This document shows, piece by piece, positions 29,296 through 38,238 of a stretch of 40,996 bases of DNA; the stretch's first letter is position 1, and every line of letters begins with the position of its first letter. Under the pieces are notes generated by a model. The model was not told where the DNA came from and did not search any database. It was given only the letters and a program-made list of their open reading frames with translations. The stretch lies in NCBI GenBank assembly GCA_014653365.1, contig JACWEQ010000004.1, positions 1 through 40,996 on the forward strand. The letters are read 5' to 3'. The translations under genes and the position numbers were made by a program. This stretch comes from Pelagibacterales bacterium SAG-MED49 (lineage in GTDB: Bacteria > Pseudomonadota > Alphaproteobacteria > Pelagibacterales > Pelagibacteraceae).

Positions 29296-30090
29296 CACCT
29301 TATCTAAATAATAAGCTATAAATATTCTAGATTTTTTTATGTTATTAGTGATAGATAAATCTTTTTCTCTTCTAGCCTCTAAATATTCAATCTTTACATC
29401 ATATTTTTTTTTAATTTCTAATTTCTTTGATGATAGAATTTGTTGAATATTTTCTTTTTTAATCAAATTTCTTTTAAAATTAATTAGTAATTTGGCTATT
29501 TTTCCAGCTTTATTTAATTTAATTTTATTTAACAAAAAATTTCTTGAAGATAGAGCATATTTATTTTTTGCTCTTATTGTTTTACAAGTAATAATCTTTG
29601 TTTTGTATTTTTTTTCAATAAATCTTTTAACCAAATATAATTGCTGATAATCTTTTTCTCCCATAAATATTTGATTTGGTTTTATTAATTTTGTTAATTT
29701 ATCCATTACATCCAAAACTCCTTCAAAGTGACCTTTTCTAAATTTAGCACATAAGATTTTATCTTTTTTTTTTATTGTGATTTCTGATTTTCTTTTAGAT
29801 TTATAGATATCCTTAAATTCTGGAATATAAACAAAATCAACTTTGTTAGTTTTTTTTAATAAATACAAATCTTTATTGATATTGGACGGATATTTTTTGA
29901 AATCATTTTTGTTATTAAATTGCTTTGGATTTATAAAAATACTAACCAATGTTTTTTTACAATTTTTTTTTGATTTGTTAATTAGTGAAATATGTCCCTT
30001 GTGAATACCACCCATAGTTGGTACAAAACCAATACTATTTAAAGATCCAATAGCTTCATAAAGCATTTGATTGTTTAATAAAATTTTCAT
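29275..30090 (-). CDS. panC: Pantothenate synthetase
   Basis: PanC joins pantoate and beta-alanine with ATP to form pantothenate. I place the start at 30090 (MKILLNNQML, 271 aa). An upstream ATG at 30120 would leave four bases to the divergent galU and would add a hydrophobic stretch unlike the family. Signature segments are FVPTMGGIHKGHISLI, VSIFINPKQFN, CAKFRKGHFEGVLDVMDKL, GEKDYQQL and ALSSRNF. The usual DGLA before SSRN reads NKYA here. The protein is extremely Lys/Ile/Asn-rich. It converges on mgtE with one base between the stops. Confidence 0.92.
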   Translation of the reverse strand: MKILLNNQMLYEAIGSLNSIGFVPTMGGIHKGHISLINKSKKNCKKTLVSIFINPKQFNNKNDFKKYPSNINKDLYLLKKTNKVDFVYIPEFKDIYKSKRKSEITIKKKDKILCAKFRKGHFEGVLDVMDKLTKLIKPNQIFMGEKDYQQLYLVKRFIEKKYKTKIITCKTIRAKNKYALSSRNFLLNKIKLNKAGKIAKLLINFKRNLIKKENIQQILSSKKLEIKKKYDVKIEYLEARREKDLSITNNIKKSRIFIAYYLDKVRLIDNF

Positions 30091-30124
30091 TTGTATTAAA
30101 ATGATTAATAAGTAAAACATTTAA

Positions 30125-30940
30125 ATGATTAAACAAGCAATTATTCCTCTAGCTGGTCTTGGTACTAGATTGCTACCATTAACAAGTGTTTTCGCTAAAG
30201 AGCTACTTCCTATTAACGGCAGACCAGGAATTGAATACATAATAGATGAATGTATCGATGCTGGAATTAAAAAAATCATTTTTATTATTTCAAATAAAAA
30301 AATTATGATTAAAAACTATTTTTATAGTGATCGATTTTATAAAAATTTAATTAAAAAAAAGAAAGATCCTAGAATTATAAAAGAATATAAAAAATTATTA
30401 AAATATAAAAAAATGATTAAGTTTGTTTACCAAAATGTTCCTAAAGGAACTGGTGATGCTGTACTTAAAACTAAAAGATTTATTACGGATAAATACTTTT
30501 TAATGTTGTTACCTGATGATTTAATTATTAAAAAAAATTGCTCAAAATCTATGATAAATGTTCATCAAAAATATAAATCATCAGTCATGGCGAGTATGCA
30601 GGTTAATAAGAGTACCGTAAGCAGATGGGGAATTTACAATCTGTCTAAAAGACTATCTAAAAGTGACTATCTAATTAGTGATGTAGTAGAAAAACCTTCC
30701 ATTAAAGATGCCCCTTCAAACAAAGCTGTAATTGGTAGATATATATTGCCAAAAACAATTTTTAAAAAATTAAAAAATCAAAATCCTGGAAATGGAGGTG
30801 AAATTCACATCACTGATGCTATTCAATCTTTAATCAAAGATAATGAAAAATTTATAGCACACAATTTCTCAGGAAAATATTTAGATTGTGGCACAATGAA
30901 TGGATATATTAATTCGGGGAAGAAAATAAGCAATTTATGA
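30125..30940 (+). CDS. galU: UTP-glucose-1-phosphate uridylyltransferase
   Basis: GalU makes UDP-glucose from UTP and glucose 1-phosphate for surface polysaccharides and glycolipids. The 271-residue product starts with the nucleotide-binding signature IPLAGLGTRLLPLTSVFAKE (Gly-rich loop plus the later Lys). It continues with PINGRPGIEYIIDE, QNVPKGTGDAVLKTK, LLPDDLII and, near the end, GEIHITDAI and GKYLDCGTMNGYI. It is slightly shorter than E. coli GalU (about 300 aa). The gene overlaps ugd by four bases (ATGA), so the two enzymes of the UDP-glucuronate route are coupled. Confidence 0.93.
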   Translation: MIKQAIIPLAGLGTRLLPLTSVFAKELLPINGRPGIEYIIDECIDAGIKKIIFIISNKKIMIKNYFYSDRFYKNLIKKKKDPRIIKEYKKLLKYKKMIKFVYQNVPKGTGDAVLKTKRFITDKYFLMLLPDDLIIKKNCSKSMINVHQKYKSSVMASMQVNKSTVSRWGIYNLSKRLSKSDYLISDVVEKPSIKDAPSNKAVIGRYILPKTIFKKLKNQNPGNGGEIHITDAIQSLIKDNEKFIAHNFSGKYLDCGTMNGYINSGKKISNL

Positions 30941-32235
30941 AATTATGCATGATAGGAACAGGGTATGTTGGGTTAGTGAGTGGTGTCTGTTTTTCAGATT
31001 TAGGAAATACAGTTTATTGTGTAGACAATAATAAAAATAAAATTGATCTTTTGAACGATAACAACGTTCCAATTTATGAGCCTGGTTTAGAAGAAATTCT
31101 TAAAAAGAATTACAAGGAAAAAAGGTTAATTTTTACTACAGATTTAAAAAAAGCTGTTTTAAATTCAGATATTATATTTATCTGTGTTGGAACGCCAACT
31201 CTTAAAAATTCAGATTCTGCTGATCTTAAATATGTATTTAATGTAGCGAAACAATTAAAAAAAATAATATCTAGATATAAAATTATTGTTACTAAATCTA
31301 CAGTACCAGTATGCACTGGTGATAAAATAGAAAAGATTTTGAGTAATTTAATTAATAAAAACTTAGTTGATGTTGTATCCAATCCAGAGTTTTTAAGAGA
31401 GGGTGAGGCTATTAGAGATTTTATTTATCCAGATAGAGTTATAATTGGAACAAATAGTAAAAAAGCTAACAAAATAATGAATACTTTGTACGCGCCCATA
31501 GTTAAAAAAACGAGCAGATATTATAGTACTTCAAGAAGAGGTGCAGAATTGATAAAATATGCCTCTAATGCTTTCTTAGCCACAAAAATTACTTATATAA
31601 ATGAACTTGCTAATTTATGTGAGAAAACTGGTGTTGATATTAAAGACATTTCTGTTGGTATGGGCTCTGATGAGCGAATTGGCGGCAGGTTCCTAAGAGC
31701 TGGACCTGCTTATGGAGGCTCATGTTTTCCAAAAGATACCAGGGCATTAATTAATACTGCCAATCAATTCAAAACAGATTTATCTATTATAAAAAGTGTT
31801 ATTAAATCTAACAACAATAGAAAAATTTTACTTACAAAAAGATTAGAAAATATTCTTAATAATAGATTAAAAAATAAAGTCATAACTTTTTTAGGTGTTA
31901 CGTTTAAGCCAAATACTGACGATATGCGTGAAGCCTCAAGTATACCGATGATTAAATATTTAAATAAAAAAAATTCGAAAATTAGATACCATGATCCATC
32001 TGGTGAAAAAAATGAATTTAAGAAATTAAAAAACGTTAAATATTATAAAGATATTCCATCTGCTTGTTTAAATAGTGATCTAATTGTTTTGCATACTGAA
32101 TGGAATGATTTTAGAGTATTGAATTTTAAGAAACTTGTTAAAAAAAGTAATTTTAAAATTTTTGATATGAGAAACATGTATTCACCATCTAAAATGAAAA
32201 ATCTTAAAATAAAATATTTTGGTATTGGAAGATAA
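30937..32235 (+). CDS. ugd: UDP-glucose 6-dehydrogenase
   Basis: This enzyme oxidises UDP-glucose to UDP-glucuronate with two NAD+, supplying uronic acid residues for surface glycans or glycolipids. The 432-residue product has an N-terminal Rossmann fold (MIGTGYVGLVSGVCFSDLGN), VSNPEFLREGEAIRDF, the central helix with GAELIKYASNAFLATKI, and the catalytic cysteine at 263 in YGGSCFPKDT. The C-terminal domain has GVTFKPNTDDMREASSIPMI. It overlaps galU by four bases and abuts the RidA-family gene stop to stop. Confidence 0.95.
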   Translation: MKLCMIGTGYVGLVSGVCFSDLGNTVYCVDNNKNKIDLLNDNNVPIYEPGLEEILKKNYKEKRLIFTTDLKKAVLNSDIIFICVGTPTLKNSDSADLKYVFNVAKQLKKIISRYKIIVTKSTVPVCTGDKIEKILSNLINKNLVDVVSNPEFLREGEAIRDFIYPDRVIIGTNSKKANKIMNTLYAPIVKKTSRYYSTSRRGAELIKYASNAFLATKITYINELANLCEKTGVDIKDISVGMGSDERIGGRFLRAGPAYGGSCFPKDTRALINTANQFKTDLSIIKSVIKSNNNRKILLTKRLENILNNRLKNKVITFLGVTFKPNTDDMREASSIPMIKYLNKKNSKIRYHDPSGEKNEFKKLKNVKYYKDIPSACLNSDLIVLHTEWNDFRVLNFKKLVKKSNFKIFDMRNMYSPSKMKNLKIKYFGIGR

Positions 32236-32697
32236 TTAATTTAATTCAAAAATTGCATCAACTTCAACAGAAACGCCCAGTGGTAGACTATTAGCGCTAA
32301 CAGCAGCCCTTGTATGCATTCCAGCCTCAGCAAAAACTGAAGCTATCAAATCTGAAGCACCATTAATTACTTTTGGTTGTTCGGTAAAATCTTCAGTTGA
32401 ATTTACAAATCCAGTAAGTTTTACACAAGATTTAATTTTTGAAAGATCTCCATCACAAGCTTTTTTTAACTGTGCGACTATACTTAATCCACATCTTTCT
32501 GCAGCTTTGTAAGCTTCATCTGTAGTCAAGTCTTTACCGACTTTACCTTTGATTAGCTCTCCTTTTGAATTCATTGATATTTGACCTGAAATATAAAGTA
32601 GTTTTCCTACTATTTTAATTGCCACATAAGAACCAACCGGAGCTTTTGCTTCAGGTAATTCTATTTGCAATTCTTTAATTTTATCCTCAAAGTTCAT
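32236..32697 (-). CDS. RidA/YjgF/UK114-family protein
   Basis: RidA-type proteins deaminate reactive enamine/imine intermediates from amino acid metabolism; other branches have different or unknown roles. The 153-residue product has the family core with LLYISGQI, GKVGKDLTTDEAYKAAERC and HTRAAVSANSLPLGVSVEVD, where Arg130 matches the arginine essential for imine hydrolysis. It is longer than enteric RidA (about 128 aa) and resembles the YjgF-like branch annotated near 150 aa. A good ribosome-binding sequence (aagga, minus strand) precedes it. It lies downstream of topA and ends directly at the ugd stop. Confidence 0.85.
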   Translation of the reverse strand: MNFEDKIKELQIELPEAKAPVGSYVAIKIVGKLLYISGQISMNSKGELIKGKVGKDLTTDEAYKAAERCGLSIVAQLKKACDGDLSKIKSCVKLTGFVNSTEDFTEQPKVINGASDLIASVFAEAGMHTRAAVSANSLPLGVSVEVDAIFELN

Positions 32698-32757
32698 AAA
32701 CTAATCCTTTTATTTATCTTATTTTTGGCTTTATTGGTAAAATTCTTTACACCTTGT

Positions 32758-35349
32758 TTAAAGTTTTCTATTTTTTTTTTTTTTCTTACCTTTCTTATTT
32801 TTATCGTATTCTTTTCTTTTCTCAATAAGGATTAATGCTTCCTCCATTGTTAATTCAGTTGGATCTTTTTCTTCTGGGATTGTTGCATTTAAAGACTTAT
32901 ATTTGATATATGGGCCGTATTGACCTTTCATTACTCTAACAGGTTTTTTGTCCTCTGGGTGTTCTCCTAGATCTTTTATTATTGATGCTGACATTCTTCC
33001 AGGTTTAGCTTCAGCTATAAGTGTTATTGCTCTATTTAGTCCTATTGAGAATATTTCTTCTATATTTTCAATTCTAGCTGATTTATTTTCACATTTTAAA
33101 TACGGTCCAAATCTACCGGTATTTAAAGTAATTTCTTTTTGATTTTCAGGGTTAACTCCTAATGATTTTGGTAATGAACATAAAAATTGAGCTTTTTCTA
33201 AGTCTATACTTTCAAGCATCAATCCTTTTGGTATTGATACATTTTTTAAAAGCTCATTTACATCTTTAAGTTTTTTGGTTTTCTTTTTTTTCTTTGTTAG
33301 TTTTTCTTCTTTAATTTCTTCTAAAACTTTTTCATATTGTAAGTAGGGGCCAAACCTTCCATTTTTAAGATGTATATCGTTACCATTTTGATGTTTACCA
33401 ATAAATTTTGGTTCTGCTAATTGAGCTTGTGCAGCAGCTTTTGCTTTAGAAAGTGGTCTAGTAAATTTACATTCAGGATAATTAGAGCATCCTATGAATG
33501 CACCACCGCGAAAGCTATTTTTTAAACTTAAAGAACCTGTTTCACATATTTGGCATTTTCTTATTACTTTACCATCAGCATCTTTGTCAAAAATTAATGT
33601 TCCTAAGCTATCATTTAATAAATCTAAAACTTCTCTTGTTCTTTTTTCTTTTACATCTGTTACATTGTTATTGAAATCTTTCCAGAACATTTTTAAAACA
33701 TTTATCCAACTTTCTTTTCCAGTAGTAATTTCATCTAATTGATCTTCTAAACTAGCTGTAAAGTTATAATCCACATATTTAGAAAATAATTTTTCCAAAA
33801 AGGCTGAAATTAATTTTCCACGATCTGTTGGAAAAAATCTTTTATTTAAAATTTCAGCATAACCTCTATTTGCTATTGTTGAAATTATACTTGCATATGT
33901 TGATGGACGACCTATGCCTAGTTCTTCTAATTTTTTTACAAGACTTGCTTCAGAATATCTTGGTGGTGGTTGGGTAAAATGTTGTTCATCTATTAAAGAC
34001 TCAATATTAATTGGCCCTTTAGTCATCTCTGGTAAAATATTTTCATCATCATCTTTATTTGGGTTCGGAAAAACTTTTAAAAATCCATCAAATTTTAATA
34101 CAGATCCACTAGTTTTACAGATTGTAGCATTGTCGTCAGTAGTAATTGTAATAGTGTTACGGTCAAATTTGGCCATTTCCATTTGTGATGCTAGAGCTCT
34201 GCCCCAAATTAAGTTATATAGTTTATGTTGATCTGAACTTAAATATTTTTTAAGGGAATCGGGTGTTCTGCTAATATCTGTGGGTCTTATAGCTTCGTGA
34301 GCTTCTTGAGCATTTTTAGCTTTTTTTCCAGAATAATTTAAAGATTTTTCTGGTAGATATTCATTGCCATAGTTATTTTTTACAAAATCTCTAAAATCTG
34401 AAATTGCATCAACTGATAAATTTGTACCGTCAGTTCTCATATAGGTTATTAAACCAATAGTTTCTCCATCTATTTCAATACCTTGGTATAATCTTTGAGC
34501 AATTTGCATTGTTCTAGAGGCTCCAAATCCTAGTCTGCTAGATGCCACCTGTTGAAGGGTTGACGTTGTGAATGGTCCAGATGGATTTCTATTAACTACT
34601 TTAGATGAAATATCCGTTATATTAAATTTTTTATCTTTTATTTCTGTAATTGCACTATCAATTTCATTCTTATTTCTAAAAGAAAATTTTTCTATTTTTT
34701 TTCCATTAAGTTGAGATATGCTTGATATAATTGTTTTTTTTTTATCATCTTGAAAATTAATACTTAGTGTCCAAAACTCTTCAGGGTCGAAAGATTCAAT
34801 TTCATGTTCTCTTTCTGTAATAAGTTTTAAAGCTACAGACTGAACTCTTCCAGCAGATTTTGATCCTGGCAATTTTGTCCATAGTATAGGTGAAATATTG
34901 AATCCGACCAAATAATCCAGAGCTCTTCTAGCCATATAAGCATCAACCAATAATTGTTCAATTTCTCTTGGATTTTCGATACCATGTGTGACAGCTTTTT
35001 TTGTAATCTCATTAAATACAACTCTTTCAACTTCTTTATCTTTTAAAAGTTTTTTTTCATTTAAATATTCTTTTACATGCCAAGCAATAGCTTCACCTTC
35101 ACGATCTGGGTCGGTTGCTAGAATTATTTTAGATGAACCTTTAGCAGCATCAGTAATTTCTTTTAAGTATTTTTTTGAAAAACTATCAACCTCCCATTCC
35201 ATTTTAAAATTTTGTTCAGGATCAACCGAACCATTTTTAGATGGCAAATCTCGTATATGACCATAACTTGCTAATACAGTGTAGTTATCACCTAAATATT
35301 TATTTATAGTTTTGGCCTTAGCAGGACTTTCAACTATGACTAGATTCAT
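32758..35349 (-). CDS. topA: DNA topoisomerase I
   Basis: TopA relaxes negative supercoils through a 5'-phosphotyrosine intermediate. The 863-residue product begins with the Toprim domain (MNLVIVESPAKAKTINKYLG, Glu7; ATDPDREGEAIAWH). The active-site tyrosine is Tyr303 in LITYMRTDGTNLS. One C4 zinc finger follows near residues 602-625 (CQICETGSL to CSNYPEC). After it come three TopA C-terminal repeats (RFGPYLQY, RFGPYLKC, QYGPYIKY) and a lysine-rich tail (KKGKKKKKNRKL). It lies just downstream of plsY on the minus strand. Confidence 0.97.
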   Translation of the reverse strand: MNLVIVESPAKAKTINKYLGDNYTVLASYGHIRDLPSKNGSVDPEQNFKMEWEVDSFSKKYLKEITDAAKGSSKIILATDPDREGEAIAWHVKEYLNEKKLLKDKEVERVVFNEITKKAVTHGIENPREIEQLLVDAYMARRALDYLVGFNISPILWTKLPGSKSAGRVQSVALKLITEREHEIESFDPEEFWTLSINFQDDKKKTIISSISQLNGKKIEKFSFRNKNEIDSAITEIKDKKFNITDISSKVVNRNPSGPFTTSTLQQVASSRLGFGASRTMQIAQRLYQGIEIDGETIGLITYMRTDGTNLSVDAISDFRDFVKNNYGNEYLPEKSLNYSGKKAKNAQEAHEAIRPTDISRTPDSLKKYLSSDQHKLYNLIWGRALASQMEMAKFDRNTITITTDDNATICKTSGSVLKFDGFLKVFPNPNKDDDENILPEMTKGPINIESLIDEQHFTQPPPRYSEASLVKKLEELGIGRPSTYASIISTIANRGYAEILNKRFFPTDRGKLISAFLEKLFSKYVDYNFTASLEDQLDEITTGKESWINVLKMFWKDFNNNVTDVKEKRTREVLDLLNDSLGTLIFDKDADGKVIRKCQICETGSLSLKNSFRGGAFIGCSNYPECKFTRPLSKAKAAAQAQLAEPKFIGKHQNGNDIHLKNGRFGPYLQYEKVLEEIKEEKLTKKKKKTKKLKDVNELLKNVSIPKGLMLESIDLEKAQFLCSLPKSLGVNPENQKEITLNTGRFGPYLKCENKSARIENIEEIFSIGLNRAITLIAEAKPGRMSASIIKDLGEHPEDKKPVRVMKGQYGPYIKYKSLNATIPEEKDPTELTMEEALILIEKRKEYDKNKKGKKKKKNRKL

Positions 35350-35357
35350 AATTTAAC

Positions 35358-35385
35358 AAACTACTTAAATGTGTTTGATAGTCAA
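35358..35385 (-). promoter_or_regulatory. Candidate topA promoter
   Basis: On the minus strand, TTGACT (35385-35380) is followed after 16 bp by TAGTTT (35363-35358). The -35 box lies next to the plsY stop codon. The -10 match is only moderate, and transcription would begin within about ten bases of the topA ATG at 35349. This could give topA a start independent of plsY. Confidence 0.35.
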
Positions 35386-35386
35386 A

Positions 35387-35965
35387 TTAATAAATTTTTG
35401 TCTTACTTTCTTCTTTATTTTTCAACCGAATAATATTCTCTCTATGCGTAAAGAAGATTAACACAAACATTGTTATAAAAAAAATCACACTACTTTTTTC
35501 ATTTGTAACGAAAAGATAGAGAGGAATTGATAAAGATCCAACGATTGATGAAAGAGAAGAGTACCTGAATATTAAAAAAACGAAACCCCAGCTTACTATA
35601 AAAATAAGACCTAATAAAATATTTATAGAAAATAATATTCCAACGTATGTAGCAACACCTTTACCTCCAATAAATTTGAGCCAAATAGGAAATACATGAC
35701 CTAAAAAGGCACATAATGAAGCAATATAAATTAGCTCAGGATAATTCATCTTAACATAAATAACTGGAATTACTGCTTTAACTATATCTAATATTAAAGT
35801 GCTATACCCAACTAATTTATTCCCAGTTCTTAGAGCATTTGTGGCTCCAATGTTACCTGAACCTATTTCTCTGATATCTTTTTTTAAAAAGATTTTAGTT
35901 AAGATAAAACCAAATGGTATAGATCCCATTAGGTAGGATGTTATACCTACTATTAGATATTCCAT
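35387..35965 (-). CDS. plsY: Acyl-phosphate:glycerol-3-phosphate acyltransferase PlsY
   Basis: PlsY acylates glycerol 3-phosphate using acyl-phosphate, the first committed step of phospholipid synthesis in the inner membrane. The 192-residue product is mostly hydrophobic with about five membrane helices. The three family motifs are visible: YLMGSIPFGFIL with EIGSGNIGATNALR (motif 1 region), GHVFPIWLKFIGGKGVATYV (motif 2) and the later HRENIIRL (motif 3). It starts two bases after the pyrC-like stop, so it probably shares that transcript. In many alphaproteobacteria dprA sits between plsY and topA, but here it does not. Confidence 0.95.
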   Translation of the reverse strand: MEYLIVGITSYLMGSIPFGFILTKIFLKKDIREIGSGNIGATNALRTGNKLVGYSTLILDIVKAVIPVIYVKMNYPELIYIASLCAFLGHVFPIWLKFIGGKGVATYVGILFSINILLGLIFIVSWGFVFLIFRYSSLSSIVGSLSIPLYLFVTNEKSSVIFFITMFVLIFFTHRENIIRLKNKEESKTKIY

Positions 35966-35967
35966 TT

Positions 35968-37254
35968 TTATATTTTAAATAATTCCTGACCTTTTACAAA
36001 GGTATTAGTAACTTTACCTTGAAGTTTTTTGTCTTCTATTGAAGTATTTTTAGATTTTGAAATCAAATTTTCTTTTTTTACAATCCATGGTTTATCTAAA
36101 TCAACTATACAAAAATCTGCATCATTTCCAATTGCAAGGTTTCCTTTATTAATATTTAGAATTTTTGCAGGATTAGACGTCAATGCTTGAATTATTGTTT
36201 CAAGTTTAACAGAGCCATTGTGATATAATTCTAAACTTAAAGATAATAAAGTTTCAATGCCAGATGCACCTGTGGCTGCTTGTGCAAAAGTTAGTCTTTT
36301 AGATTCCTCATCTTCTGGTTTGTGATCTGATACAATTACATCTATAGTTTTATCTTTCAATCCTTGTACTAATGCTTCTCGATCTTCTTCTTTTCTAAGT
36401 GGTGGTGATAGTTTTAAAAAAGTTTTAAAATCTCCAATATCGTTTTCATTAAGTGACAAATTGTTAATTGAAACACCACATGTAAATTTGACTTCATTTT
36501 TCCTATCTTTAATTACTTCAACAGCACTTGCTGAAGAAAGTTGAGAGATATGATATCTACATTTAATTTTTTCAAGTAAAGCCAGATCTCTTTCAATTAT
36601 AATTCTTTCAGCAATATCTGGAATTCCTGATAAGCCAAGTTTGGTTGCTATAATGCCAGAGTTAATCATGCCATTTTTTGCTAGATGATAGTCTTCGGCA
36701 TGTTGCATAATTAAACAACCTAAGTCCTTTGCTGAATTCATTATCTTTGACATCAGACTTGTATTTTGAATGGTTTTAACACCATCTGTAAATGCAATAA
36801 TGCCTTTATTTGCCAACAATCCAAATTCTGTCATGTTAGTACCCTCAATATTTTGTGTTAGAGAAGCACATGGGAAAATATTTATCTTTGATTTATCTCT
36901 ACCTCTTCTTTTTAAAAAATCTACAATTGAAACGTTATCTATAACTGGATCTGTATTAGGCATTGTAACTACAGAAGTTACACCTCCTGATAAAGCCGCA
37001 TTGCTTAAAGTTCTAAAATTTTCTTTATATTCATATCCTGGCTCACCAACAAATACCCTCATGTCAACCAGCCCTGGAAAAATATATTTACCTTTTAAGT
37101 CAATTGGCTTTTCTCTAGTAGGTAAATTATTTGTATTTACTTTTTTGCCTATAGCTTCAATCTTTCCATTTTCTCCAACAATTAAACCACCATTTTCATT
37201 TATTGAATTATATGGATCGACAATGTTTGAGTTTATAAAGTATTGTTTTTTCAT
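35968..37254 (-). CDS. pyrC: Inactive dihydroorotase-like protein (PyrC'/PyrX type)
   Basis: The 428-residue product aligns with type I dihydroorotases along its length, from SNIVDPYNSINE through PGLVDMRVFVGEPG to VSDHKPEDEE. However, the zinc signature DxHxHxR reads D64-M-R66-V-F68-V-G70, so both histidines and the substrate arginine are lost. The later zinc histidine is Gln238 (HISQLSS), while His185 remains. Such pseudo-dihydroorotases are known beside pyrB in Pseudomonas and alphaproteobacteria, where they stabilise aspartate transcarbamoylase. A working dihydroorotase should therefore be encoded elsewhere. It starts one base after the pyrB stop. Confidence 0.9.
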   Translation of the reverse strand: MKKQYFINSNIVDPYNSINENGGLIVGENGKIEAIGKKVNTNNLPTREKPIDLKGKYIFPGLVDMRVFVGEPGYEYKENFRTLSNAALSGGVTSVVTMPNTDPVIDNVSIVDFLKRRGRDKSKINIFPCASLTQNIEGTNMTEFGLLANKGIIAFTDGVKTIQNTSLMSKIMNSAKDLGCLIMQHAEDYHLAKNGMINSGIIATKLGLSGIPDIAERIIIERDLALLEKIKCRYHISQLSSASAVEVIKDRKNEVKFTCGVSINNLSLNENDIGDFKTFLKLSPPLRKEEDREALVQGLKDKTIDVIVSDHKPEDEESKRLTFAQAATGASGIETLLSLSLELYHNGSVKLETIIQALTSNPAKILNINKGNLAIGNDADFCIVDLDKPWIVKKENLISKSKNTSIEDKKLQGKVTNTFVKGQELFKI

Positions 37255-38196
37255 TTATTCACAAAAAATTTTTAAACAAGCCATCCTAACAGCCACACCT
37301 AGCTCAACCTGTTCTTTAATTACACTTTTATTAATATCGTCAGCTAATCTAGTATCTATTTCAATTCCCCTGTTCATTGGACCAGGGTGCATTATTATTG
37401 CATCTGGTTTTGAATAATCAAGTTTATCTGGGGTTAATCCATAATATTCATAGTACTCACGGTTTGATGAAAGAAATGAACTTGTCATTCTTTCATTTTG
37501 AAGTCGTAACATCATCACTATATCACAATCCATAAGTCCTTTTTTCATATCTGTAAAAGTATTTACTCCAAATTTTTCAATTTCTTTTGGCATTAAATTT
37601 GATGGTGCAACAATATTTACTTCAGCACCTAGCATTGTTAGTAAGTAGATGTTTGATCTAGCTACTCTAGAGTGAAGTATGTCACCACAAATTGCTATTT
37701 TTAAACCTTCAATTTTTTTCTTTCTATTAATTATTGTTAATGCATCAAGTAATGCTTGAGTAGGATGTTCTCTTCTTCCATCACCAGCATTTAAGACAGC
37801 ACAATTAACTTTTTGCGACAATAGATTGCATGCACCTGAATCTTGATGTCTAATTACAATTATATCTGGATGCATTGCATTTAGTGTCATTGCTGTATCA
37901 ATTAAGGTTTCACCTTTTTTAATAGCAGAGTTACCCATATTCATAGACATTACATCAGCACCCAAGCGTTTTCCTGCAAGCTCAAAGGAGCTTTGTGTTC
38001 TAGTTGATGGTTCAAAAAAAAGATTAATTTGTGTTTTTCCAGTTAGTATATTTAGTCTTTTATTTTTACTTTGATTAAGTTTAATGAATGACTGAGACTC
38101 TTTTAAAATTAGATTAATATCATTAATTGATAAATCTTGAATACCTAACAAATGTTTTTGAGAGATTTTAATAGCTTTGTTTGTTTTAGTTGCCAT
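37255..38196 (-). CDS. pyrB: Aspartate carbamoyltransferase catalytic subunit
   Basis: PyrB condenses carbamoyl phosphate and aspartate to carbamoyl aspartate, the committed step of pyrimidine synthesis. The 313-residue product has the carbamoyl-phosphate loop [16 protein letters not shown], the [10 protein letters not shown] segment with the catalytic His region (HQDSGACN upstream), and the aspartate-side loop [13 protein letters not shown]. It lies head to tail with the pyrC-like gene, as expected for the class where the two proteins form one complex. The ATG at 38196 directly follows a promoter overlapped by two palindromes. Confidence 0.97.
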   Translation of the reverse strand: MATKTNKAIKISQKHLLGIQDLSINDINLILKESQSFIKLNQSKNKRLNILTGKTQINLFFEPSTRTQSSFELAGKRLGADVMSMNMGNSAIKKGETLIDTAMTLNAMHPDIIVIRHQDSGACNLLSQKVNCAVLNAGDGRREHPTQALLDALTIINRKKKIEGLKIAICGDILHSRVARSNIYLLTMLGAEVNIVAPSNLMPKEIEKFGVNTFTDMKKGLMDCDIVMMLRLQNERMTSSFLSSNREYYEYYGLTPDKLDYSKPDAIIMHPGPMNRGIEIDTRLADDINKSVIKEQVELGVAVRMACLKIFCE

Positions 38197-38204
38197 TAAA
38201 ATTA

Positions 38205-38235
38205 ACTTTATAGCTATAAAGTGCCATTATGGCAA
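38205..38235 (-). promoter_or_regulatory. pyrB promoter overlapped by two palindromes
   Basis: On the minus strand, TTGCCA (38235-38230) and TATAAA (38212-38207) lie 17 bp apart, a good sigma-70 arrangement. The -10 box lies inside a perfect 18-bp palindrome, actttatagctataaagt (38205-38222). The -35 box overlaps a second inverted repeat, tgccat-t-atggca (38222-38234). RNA would start about four bases before the pyrB ATG, leaving no room for an attenuator. The arrangement suggests a repressor or dimeric regulator; which protein is unknown. Confidence 0.6.
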
Positions 38236-38238
38236 GTA

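Noticed and set aside
30091..30120. Longer start for panC at 30120
   Set aside because: It would add ten hydrophobic residues unlike the family and leave four bases to the divergent galU, with no room for promoters.
36770..37417. A 215-codon open frame on the plus strand over the pyrC-like gene and pyrB
   Set aside because: It lies entirely opposite two genes with clear family motifs, and its protein shows no recognisable motif. Long antisense frames are expected at this codon bias.
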